Source: Lachnospiraceae bacterium UBA3287 (GTDB taxonomy: Bacteria; Bacillota; Clostridia; Lachnospirales; Lachnospiraceae). Taken from it: 5,367 nucleotides of DNA. The position numbers and the translations under genes were made by a program. The stretch is taken from NCBI GenBank assembly GCA_002362155.1, contig DETN01000074.1, positions 1-5,367 on the forward strand. Direction: 5' to 3'. Shown in pieces: positions 1 through 5,367 of the stretch. The notes under the pieces were generated by a model. The model was not told the DNA's origin, did no database searches, and worked only from the letters and a program-made list of their open reading frames with translations. Numbering within the stretch: position 1 is the first letter of the stretch; each line of letters begins with the position of its first letter.

Positions 1-485
1 GGGACCTGCTCCTTATTGCGGTAGCGCCAGGGCTCCTCCCCGGGGCCGTCCATACCGACGGCGGGATAAAGGACAGCGTCGATCAGTTCCGGTACAAAGC
101 CCCCGATCCGGATCAGATCCTCCCTGACCTTGTTTTTTTTGTATTCCAGCTGGGCCCTGTAGTCCATCATCTGGATCTGGCATCCCCCGCAGCTGCGGGC
201 GATGGGGCATCTGGGCGCGATCCTGTCGGGAGAGGGCTCAACGATCTCCTGCAGCCTTGCAAAAGCGTAGGTTTTCCCGGCTTTCATAATGGAGGCTCTG
301 ACTCTGTCTCCAACGATGGCATCCTTGACAAATACCGTATAGCCGCCCCTTTCCTCTTCCCCGGGCACGGGAAGACGGCCTATGCCTTCTCCGCTGCTGC
401 CAAGTCCTGTGATGGTCAGGGTGACGGTCTCATTTTTCTGATAGGGCGCCTGCGAATGCTTTTTCAACGTATTCCCTCTTTCCAT
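1..485 (-). CDS. rlmD: 23S rRNA (uracil-5-)-methyltransferase, RumA/RlmD type (5' part, cut by left edge)
   Basis: This is the N-terminal 161 residues of an S-adenosylmethionine-dependent enzyme that makes 5-methyluridine in 23S rRNA. Seen: residues about 15-80 fit a TRAM RNA-binding domain (VTLTITGLGSSGEGIGR near residues 21-37, YTVFVKDAIVGDRV near 49-62). The cluster CPIARSCGGCQIQ gives Cys93, Cys99 and Cys102 in the CX5CX2C spacing of the RumA 4Fe-4S cluster; the fourth Cys, the SAM motifs and the catalytic Cys would lie beyond the window. The WRYRNKEQ segment at 153-160 is also typical. Known: E. coli RlmD modifies U1939, while the single Bacillus enzyme RlmCD modifies U747 and U1939, so the exact target here is open. 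The start is uncertain. ATG at 485 has only a weak purine tract upstream; an in-frame TTG at 467 has GAGG seven bases upstream; an in-frame TTG at 509 has GGAGG nine bases upstream, inside a hairpin. The gene follows yhaM on the same strand, 82 bp downstream. Confidence 0.9.
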   Translation of the reverse strand, partial: MERGNTLKKHSQAPYQKNETVTLTITGLGSSGEGIGRLPVPGEEERGGYTVFVKDAIVGDRVRASIMKAGKTYAFARLQEIVEPSPDRIAPRCPIARSCGGCQIQMMDYRAQLEYKKNKVREDLIRIGGFVPELIDAVLYPAVGMDGPGEEPWRYRNKEQV

Positions 486-503
486 TGTTTCTTTTTGTGC
501 ATA

Positions 504-541
504 TAACAAATGTCCCTGCCTCCGGGCAGGCGGCAGGGACA
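504..541 (-). terminator. GC-rich hairpin after yhaM: possible intrinsic terminator or rlmD leader structure
   Basis: Positions 511-520 and 532-541 are a perfect 10-bp inverted repeat with an 11-nt loop. Read on the minus strand, it follows the yhaM stop by 26 bp, and its 3' arm runs into ATTTGTTATATG, a short and interrupted U tract. A strong stem with a poor U tract suggests partial termination at best, so rlmD may still receive read-through. A competing 6-bp stem (515-520 with 525-530, loop of 4) can form in the same RNA. The hairpin also contains GGAGG (minus strand, 523-519), so it may act on translation instead. Confidence 0.5.
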
Positions 542-567
542 GCTGATATTCCTTTTTGTTTTTCCGC

Positions 568-1509
568 TTATACGATAGTCTTTCTGATATTGGACTCCAG
601 AAGGCCCTGATAACCCAGCCATCCGCTGTCCGTGGTCCCTGCCAGGAGTTCCTTGAAAATCTCCAGCTTGGCGTCGGTATTGTCCGCGAAATTCAGAGCG
701 GCAGCTTCTGCCAGGGCGGGCTTTTTGGGAGAGCCGTACTCAAATTCCCCGTGGTGGGCCAGGATACAGTGCCTGACTTCTCCCGCCAGAAGGGCAGGGA
801 ATCCCTGGATCTCCCGGATCCTGGCGTCGATCATCTCCACCCCGATCACGATGTGGCCGATCAGCTGGCCTTCGTCGGTATAGTCGTTTTTGGGGAACCT
901 GGACAGCTCGATGGTCTTTCCCACATCGTGCAGGAGGGCCACTGTGATCAGCAGGTCCCTGTTGAGGAAGGGATAGGCTTTTGCCAGATAGCTGCACAGA
1001 TTGGCGACGCCCAGGGTATGCTCCAGAAGGCCGCCTACAAAACCGTGATGAATACTTTTGGCCGCGGAGGATGCTTTGAAGTTTCCCGAAAAGCGCTCGT
1101 CCGTCACAAAGAACTTCTGCAGAAGCTCATGGAGATAGGGATTTTTCACAGACTCCGCCAGCTTCAGAAGCTCTTTATACATCTCGTCTATATCCCGGGA
1201 AGAGACAGGCAGATAGTCGGCGGGATTATAATCCCCTTCCCTGACCCGCATGATCCGCCGCACATTCAGCTGCAGACGCCCCTGGAAGGAGGTTACGTCC
1301 CCCATGACGTGAATGTAGTCCAGTTCGTCAAATTCCGCGATCCCGCCGCTGTTGGGGTCCCAGACCTTGGCGTCGATGGATCCTGTCTTGTCCTGCAGCA
1401 TCAGAGAATCGTAGTTCTTGCCGTTCTTTGTGGTCATGGACTGCTTTTTTCTGCACAGATAAATGTCGTTGACGCTGCTTCCTTCTCTCAGTTCCTGAAT
1501 ATACCGCAT
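568..1509 (-). CDS. yhaM: 3'-5' exoribonuclease YhaM (OB-fold plus HD domain)
   Basis: This is a full-length YhaM/Cbf1 homologue; its 313 residues match the roughly 314 of the Bacillus subtilis protein. The family are metal-dependent, mostly Mn2+, cytoplasmic 3'-5' exonucleases that trim RNA 3' ends and can act on single-stranded DNA. Seen: an N-terminal OB-fold nucleic-acid-binding region at about 12-92 (YDSLMLQDKTGSIDAKVWD, then a strand ending LQLNVRRIMRV); a helical linker; then an HD phosphohydrolase domain at about 150-290. That domain has HHGFVGGLLEHTLGVA with His154, His155 and His164, the LLHDVGK motif with His194-Asp195, His219 in GHIVIG, the AHHGEFEYGSPKKP loop with His252-His253, and Asp276 in NFADNTDAKLE. 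All expected metal ligands are present, so it should be active. The ATG at 1509 has AAGG 11 nt upstream and gives a normal family N terminus. It lies 65 bp downstream of the HtrA-like gene on the same strand, probably co-transcribed. Confidence 0.95.
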   Translation of the reverse strand: MRYIQELREGSSVNDIYLCRKKQSMTTKNGKNYDSLMLQDKTGSIDAKVWDPNSGGIAEFDELDYIHVMGDVTSFQGRLQLNVRRIMRVREGDYNPADYLPVSSRDIDEMYKELLKLAESVKNPYLHELLQKFFVTDERFSGNFKASSAAKSIHHGFVGGLLEHTLGVANLCSYLAKAYPFLNRDLLITVALLHDVGKTIELSRFPKNDYTDEGQLIGHIVIGVEMIDARIREIQGFPALLAGEVRHCILAHHGEFEYGSPKKPALAEAAALNFADNTDAKLEIFKELLAGTTDSGWLGYQGLLESNIRKTIV

Positions 1510-1574
1510 CTTATGTCTTTCCTTCTTTTCATGTTTTGTTTTTTCTTCCGGGAATGCCGCTGCCCGGATCCGCT

Positions 1575-2915
1575 TTATTTTCCGGAAACAGACAGAGTCA
1601 CTGTGACCTGCATCTCGTTCCAGCTGCCGTTGTTGGACCGTCTCAGCTTCAGCCGGACCGTATCCTCCGGCTCGGAAACCATGAGCACATTGATCAGGTC
1701 TCTGTAGCTCCCGACCGGCGTCTCTCCTGCCTGTATCAGTATATCACCGCTGGCAAGTCCTGCCGCCATGGCGGGAGAATCCATATCCACCTCTGTCACG
1801 TAAAGTCCCACCGGCAGATCCTGGGCTTTGCTGATCTCCTCCGTGATGGTGCTGCCGTGGATCCCCAGGTAGGCCTTCTGACGGGAGTTGGAAAGCTTGG
1901 TGATCAGGCCCCGCAGCTCCGTCACGCCCACGCCGCAGATCATGTTGGGCATATCCTTGATCCTGTGATTCATATCGATCAGGCCTATGACCTTTCCTTC
2001 CAGAGAGACCAGAACGCCGGAAGATGCGCTGCTCCCGTAGATATCCGTCGTCAGCAGACTGTATTCGGAATCCGCCAGATTCATGATCTGCCGGCCCCTT
2101 ATGACGCCGTATCCGAAAGACCCGGTCTGTCCCGTGACCGATCCTATGGCAATGACCGGTTCCCCCTCGGCCCCGGCGGAGGATCCCAGTTCCAGAGGAT
2201 GCGCTTTTTCCAGGGTCTCCTTTGAAAAATCATTCTTGCTTACTTCCAGGATGCCCAGCCCCGTAATGGCGTCGGTCTCCCGGATCCTGGCCTGGGCAGA
2301 GGATCCGTCCCTTAGCGTGATCCTGTATTCCACGCCGCTCTCTGAGGAGGGCATAAAGGCCGCTGCCAGAAGTTCGTCCCCGGTTTCCGCCAGAAAGACC
2401 CCGGCGCAGCTGGACTGGTTTTCCACCGTATCTCCCCACATGTTCTGATCGGAGGAAATGGCGGAAATGGTCACTACGGAATCGCTGTATGTCTTCGTCA
2501 GATCATAGAGGGAGTCATAGACCTGGCTGTACTGGTCCAGGGTCAGAGGATATTCCTCCAGCAGGGCTTTGACCTGGTCGTGGATCTGTTCCGCAGTCTG
2601 GGACGCCGCCGCCTCTTCCTTTTCCTGCTCGCTGGCGATCAGATCCTCAGGGGTGATCTCATCCACCGCTTCCTCCGGAAAGCTTACGGCAGATTCCTGA
2701 GGGAAAAGCACCCTTGTTATGACCGGCTGCAGCAGCACAAAGATCAGGCAGGCCACCAGGCCGAATACCAGGGCCAGGCCCACCGTCTGGAAAAAACGTC
2801 TTGTCATTTTCCGGGAGGATAAGGACCTCTGCTTGATCTGTTCCTGCATAAAGTCCGAGATCTGCTGGGCCGTGGAGCTGTTTTCCTGCAGATTTTTGTT
2901 TTCCTGTTCTTCCAT
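1575..2915 (-). CDS. Membrane-anchored HtrA-like (S1C) protein with PDZ domain, probable pseudoprotease
   Basis: This 446-residue protein has the HtrA/DegP layout. Residues 1-40 form a charged cytoplasmic tail ending KMTRR; about 43-63 form one hydrophobic membrane segment (VGLALVFGLVACLIFVLL); an acidic linker with possible coiled coil spans about 78-140; a trypsin-like domain spans about 141-340; a PDZ domain spans about 347-440, with YLGIHG at 349-354 and DMDSPAMAAGLASGDILIQ at 377-395. The positive-inside rule puts the folded domains outside the membrane. Odd: the catalytic residues do not line up. Where active HtrA has TNNHVV, this protein has LLAAAFM, placing Ala186 at the His. Where HtrA has TDLAVLKV, it has TGLGILEV, placing Gly219 at the Asp. 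Where HtrA has GNSGG, it has ASSGV, so only Ser299 remains. I therefore infer binding or scaffolding rather than proteolysis; these alignments are by eye. ATG at 2915 has AAGGAG 10 nt upstream. It is the first gene of the minus-strand cluster. Confidence 0.88.
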   Translation of the reverse strand: MEEQENKNLQENSSTAQQISDFMQEQIKQRSLSSRKMTRRFFQTVGLALVFGLVACLIFVLLQPVITRVLFPQESAVSFPEEAVDEITPEDLIASEQEKEEAAASQTAEQIHDQVKALLEEYPLTLDQYSQVYDSLYDLTKTYSDSVVTISAISSDQNMWGDTVENQSSCAGVFLAETGDELLAAAFMPSSESGVEYRITLRDGSSAQARIRETDAITGLGILEVSKNDFSKETLEKAHPLELGSSAGAEGEPVIAIGSVTGQTGSFGYGVIRGRQIMNLADSEYSLLTTDIYGSSASSGVLVSLEGKVIGLIDMNHRIKDMPNMICGVGVTELRGLITKLSNSRQKAYLGIHGSTITEEISKAQDLPVGLYVTEVDMDSPAMAAGLASGDILIQAGETPVGSYRDLINVLMVSEPEDTVRLKLRRSNNGSWNEMQVTVTLSVSGK

Positions 2916-2934
2916 TCCTTACCTTCTCCTTGAT

Positions 2935-2947
2935 GCCGCCGGGCGGC
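2935..2947. repeat. GC palindrome in the 5' leader of the HtrA-like gene
   Basis: GCCGCC and GGCGGC flank a single central G, a perfect 6-1-6 inverted repeat. In the minus-strand leader it could fold as a 5-bp stem with a 3-nt loop, four bases upstream of the AAGGAG ribosome-binding site at 2931-2926. It could be a small operator, a 5'-stabilising hairpin, or chance in GC-rich DNA. Confidence 0.4.
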
Positions 2948-2949
2948 AA

Positions 2950-2964
2950 GTTATACTCAGTATA
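2950..2964 (-). promoter_or_regulatory. Candidate -10 elements for the leftward (HtrA-like / yhaM) transcript
   Basis: On the minus strand TATACT lies at 2964-2959 and TATAAC at 2955-2950. Using the first, transcription would begin near 2952 and give a leader of about 37 nt that contains the strong AAGGAG ribosome-binding site. I could not find a good -35; the best at 17-bp spacing is TAGAAA (2987-2982), so the promoter may be weak or activator-dependent. Position upstream of the first gene of the cluster supports the call more than the sequence does. Confidence 0.4.
2952..2964. repeat. AT-rich palindrome TATACT-C-AGTATA between the divergent genes
   Basis: This is a perfect 6-1-6 inverted repeat. 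Each arm reads as a -10-like hexamer outward on its own strand: rightward TATACT at 2952-2957, which has TTGATG at 2930-2935 with a 16-bp spacer, and leftward TATACT at 2964-2959. It could be a pair of overlapping divergent -10 elements or a binding site for a dimeric regulator. Confidence 0.45.
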
Positions 2965-2968
2965 CCTT

Positions 2969-2996
2969 TTGCACTGTTATTTTTCTATGCTATACT
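2969..2996 (+). promoter_or_regulatory. Extended -10 promoter for mutS2
   Basis: TTGCAC at 2969-2974 (-35-like), a 16-bp spacer, and TATACT at 2991-2996 preceded by TGC, an extended -10. The standard distance from a -10 hexamer to the start of transcription puts +1 at 3003, exactly the A of the mutS2 ATG. A second candidate upstream (TTGATG 2930-2935, TATACT 2952-2957) would start near 2964 and leave a leader of about 39 nt that also lacks a Shine-Dalgarno sequence. Confidence 0.6.
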
Positions 2997-3002
2997 TAGA
3001 CC

Positions 3003-5367
3003 ATGAATGAAAAAGTATTACGTGTCGTTGAATTTGACAAAATTATCAGCCAGCTGACAGAACATGCGGATTCCGCTCCCGGAAAAGCCAGGTGCAGAGC
3101 CCTGCAGCCGATGGAATTCTTATCTGACATAGACCGTGCACAGGCAGAGACCGAGGAGGCTCTGTCTTATATATTCCGTCAGAGTTCCATCTCCTTCGGC
3201 AGCAACCGGGATTTCGGATATACCTTCGGAGCCCTGTCCATCGGTTCCTCTCTGGCCGCGGCGGAGCTTCTCCATATCGCGTCCTTTCTGGACAACGTGG
3301 GCAGAGTCCGGGACTACGGCCTGAAGGCAAAGGAGGCCGCAACGGCCATTCCCCAGGCCCGCAGATCCTCCGACAGAGAGACCTGGAAGCAGAACGCCGC
3401 CGAGGACGCAAAGGCGGCCCGGGAAGCGGAAGAGAGCAACGTTCTCTATGATCTTTTCGACTGTCTTTGTCCCATTCCCTCCCTGGTATCCTCCATATAC
3501 CGCTGCATCCTCTCGGAAGAAGAGATTGCCGACGAGGCCAGCTCCGAACTGCGCCGGATCCGCCGCGAAATGGGCGGGATCAACGGCCGTATTCATGCTG
3601 CCCTCAACAAGATGATCAACGTGACCTACGCAAATTTCCTTCAGGACAGCGTCTATACCATGCGGGGAGACCGCTACTGCATTCCCGTCCGGTCGGATTA
3701 CAAGGGCCAGGTGCCCGGCATCGTCCATGACCAGTCCTCCAGTGGATCCACCCTCTTTATAGAGCCCACGGCCATCGTCAACCTGAACAATGAGCTGAGA
3801 GAGCTTCTGATCGCCGAAAAGAAGGAAGAGGAAAGGATCCTGGCAGAGCTGTCCGCCATGGCCGGCGACCACCTGATGGAGCTGAAAGACAATGCCGTCA
3901 ACATGACCGAGCTGGATTTCATCTTTGCCAGGGCAAAGCTGGCCCTGGATCAGAACGCCACCAGGCCCGTCTTCAACGAGCGCCACTATATCAACATCCT
4001 CTCCGGCCGCCATCCCCTGATCGACAAGAAGAAGGTGGTCCCCATCAACGTATCCCTGGGCGAGACCTACGACATGGTGGTGATCACGGGCCCCAATACG
4101 GGCGGCAAGACCGTTACCTTAAAGACCGTGGGCCTTTTCGAGCTCATGGGCATGTCCGGCCTCCATATCCCCGCCGGAGACAGGAGCGAGCTTTCCGTCT
4201 TTTCCGAGATCTTCGCGGATATCGGCGACGAGCAGAGCATAGAGCAGAACCTGTCCACCTTCTCCGCCCATATGACCACCACCGTGGATATCCTGGAAAA
4301 GTGCGACGGAACCTGCCTCTGTCTCTTCGATGAACTGGGCGCCGGAACGGATCCTACCGAGGGAGCCGCCCTGGCCATTTCCATCCTGAATTATCTTCAT
4401 AAGCGCCATATCACCACCCTGGCCACCACCCACTACAGCGAGCTCAAGGTCTATGCCCTCAGGACAGAGGGCGTTACCAACGCCAGCTGCGAGTTCAACG
4501 TGGAGACCCTGCAGCCCACCTATAAGCTGATCGTGGGCGTGGCCGGCCGAAGCAACGCCTTTGCCATTTCCAGAAAGCTGGGCCTGCCGGAGCATATCAT
4601 AGACGACGCCCGCCGCCAGCTCAGCCAGGAGACCCAGAACTTCGAAGAGCTTCTGGGCGAACTGGAGGAGAAGCGCAGAAAGGCCCAGGAGGAGCAGGAG
4701 CAGGTGGAAAAGATCCGCCGCCAGATGGAAGAACGGGAGATGGCCCTGCGCCAGAAGGAGCAGCAGCTGGAAAAGCAGAAGGACAAGATCCTCAGGAAGG
4801 CCAACGAACAGGCCAGGGATATCCTGCAGGAAGCCAAAAATACGGCGGACCAGGCCATCAGCGAGCTGAGAAAGAATGGTTCCGGCGGCGATATGAAAGC
4901 CATGGAAAAGACCCGATCTTCCCTCCGGGAGGACGTCTCCAAAAAGAACCAGAAGCTTCAGAGGGAGGAAGCTCCCCAGCTCAGGGGCCGTCTGACAGAA
5001 AAAGACCTTCACATAGGCGATAAGGTCAGGGTCATCTCCATGGGCCTGACCGGTACGGTCACGGAACTTCCCCGAAAGGGAAAAGTAAAAGTCCAGTGCG
5101 GCATCATGAATTCCCAGGTAAAGATAGACGACCTGATCCTGATCCACGAGGACGCCTTCGGCAATACCATTGCGGAGCAGCGGGGCCACAGAAGCACCCT
5201 GAAAAAGGCCTTCGCCAACGCCCAGTACCAGACTCCCCACGAAATGAATCTGGACAGGGCCGTTTCCGTCCAGCCCGAGATCATGCTCCTGGGCATGACC
5301 ACCGACGAGGCCATCCGGGAGCTGGACAAATATCTGGATGACGCCCGCATGTCCCATCTGGAAAGCG
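3003..5367 (+). CDS. mutS2: Endonuclease MutS2 (C-terminal Smr domain cut by right edge)
   Basis: 788 codons are present without a stop. MutS2 is a dimeric ATPase of the MutS superfamily without the mismatch-binding domain; homologues suppress recombination and, in Bacillus, act on collided ribosomes. Seen in order: the usual N terminus (MNEKVLRVVEFDKI); core and clamp helices to about 330, with HDQSSSGSTLFIEP at 242-255; Walker A GPNTGGKT at 363-370; DIGDEQSIEQNLSTFSAHM at 406-424, the ABC-signature region; Walker B LFDELGAGTDP at 441-451; the switch His477 in TTHYSELK; VGVAGRSNAF at 511-520; a long charged coiled coil at about 540-650; a KOW-like basic domain at about 670-712 (HIGDKVRVISMGLTGTV); then the start of Smr at about 760 (IMLLGMTTDEA). 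The ATPase motifs are intact. The first Smr motif reads MLLG rather than the LDLRG seen in Bacillus. The start is fixed by family N-terminal similarity, but no Shine-Dalgarno sequence precedes it. It is divergent from the HtrA-like gene, 87 bp away. Confidence 0.96.
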   Translation, partial: MNEKVLRVVEFDKIISQLTEHADSAPGKARCRALQPMEFLSDIDRAQAETEEALSYIFRQSSISFGSNRDFGYTFGALSIGSSLAAAELLHIASFLDNVGRVRDYGLKAKEAATAIPQARRSSDRETWKQNAAEDAKAAREAEESNVLYDLFDCLCPIPSLVSSIYRCILSEEEIADEASSELRRIRREMGGINGRIHAALNKMINVTYANFLQDSVYTMRGDRYCIPVRSDYKGQVPGIVHDQSSSGSTLFIEPTAIVNLNNELRELLIAEKKEEERILAELSAMAGDHLMELKDNAVNMTELDFIFARAKLALDQNATRPVFNERHYINILSGRHPLIDKKKVVPINVSLGETYDMVVITGPNTGGKTVTLKTVGLFELMGMSGLHIPAGDRSELSVFSEIFADIGDEQSIEQNLSTFSAHMTTTVDILEKCDGTCLCLFDELGAGTDPTEGAALAISILNYLHKRHITTLATTHYSELKVYALRTEGVTNASCEFNVETLQPTYKLIVGVAGRSNAFAISRKLGLPEHIIDDARRQLSQETQNFEELLGELEEKRRKAQEEQEQVEKIRRQMEEREMALRQKEQQLEKQKDKILRKANEQARDILQEAKNTADQAISELRKNGSGGDMKAMEKTRSSLREDVSKKNQKLQREEAPQLRGRLTEKDLHIGDKVRVISMGLTGTVTELPRKGKVKVQCGIMNSQVKIDDLILIHEDAFGNTIAEQRGHRSTLKKAFANAQYQTPHEMNLDRAVSVQPEIMLLGMTTDEAIRELDKYLDDARMSHLES

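Noticed and set aside
500..528. Possible separate promoter for rlmD (TATATG on the minus strand at 505-500)
   Set aside because: The hexamer 17 bp upstream is TGCCCG, which is not a credible -35, and it lies within the hairpin; this is too weak to annotate.
551..563. T-rich run after the 511-541 hairpin on the plus strand, suggesting a rightward terminator
   Set aside because: No plus-strand gene lies to its left, and the T run begins more than 10 nt after the stem.
1547..1568. Inverted repeat TCCGGG / CCCGGA between the HtrA-like gene and yhaM
   Set aside because: It has only a 6-bp stem with a 10-nt loop, and on the minus strand it is followed by an A-rich rather than U-rich stretch, so it is not an intrinsic terminator for the leftward transcript.
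556..1707. Open frame of 383 codons on the plus strand across yhaM and the end of the HtrA-like gene
   Set aside because: It covers two genes with clear domain motifs on the other strand, crosses their intergenic gap, and its translation resembles no family I know.
3120..4013. Open frame of 297 codons on the minus strand opposite the mutS2 N-terminal half
   Set aside because: It is antisense to conserved MutS2 sequence, with no recognisable domain; this is expected from the codon bias of GC-rich genes.
4119..5357. Long open frame of 412 codons on the minus strand opposite mutS2, rich in Leu
   Set aside because: It is the antisense of the mutS2 coiled coil and ATPase region; the Leu runs are CAG, GAG and AAG codons read backwards. 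The mutS2 frame carries all family motifs, so this is a shadow.

Overview
The window reads as an ordinary chromosomal segment of a moderately GC-rich Firmicute. Clostridia, probably Lachnospiraceae, fits best, judging by the family variants of the four proteins, the strong Shine-Dalgarno sites of some genes and the sigma-A-like promoter elements. The taxon is an inference from protein character; there is no rRNA here to prove it. The sequence is densely coding, with four genes and three short intergenic gaps. I see no mobile element, CRISPR array, tRNA or rRNA.

Left part (1-2915), all on the minus strand and read right to left: a membrane-anchored HtrA-like protein with a PDZ domain (1575-2915), then the 3'-5' exoribonuclease YhaM (568-1509), then the N-terminal third of an iron-sulfur 23S rRNA uracil-5-methyltransferase of the RumA/RlmD type (485 down to the left edge). 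The first two genes are 65 bp apart with no convincing terminator between them, so they probably share a transcript. A GC-rich hairpin (511-541) separates yhaM from the methyltransferase gene. It is either a modest terminator or a leader element affecting methyltransferase translation.

Middle (2916-3002): an 87-bp divergent promoter region with two small palindromes, overlapping divergent -10-like hexamers, and an extended -10 promoter facing right.

Right part (3003-5367), plus strand: mutS2, complete at its N terminus and cut by the right edge inside the C-terminal Smr domain. It has no visible Shine-Dalgarno sequence, and its best promoter predicts transcription starting on the A of the ATG, so the mRNA may be leaderless.

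Three of the four products act on RNA or ribosomes: RlmD on 23S rRNA, YhaM on RNA 3' ends, and MutS2 on collided ribosomes in Bacillus as well as on DNA recombination. The fourth, the HtrA-like protein, keeps the fold and the PDZ domain but appears to have lost the catalytic His and Asp, which makes it a likely pseudoprotease. It and the possible leaderless start of mutS2 are the points most worth following up. I did not find evidence for a wholly new multi-gene system.
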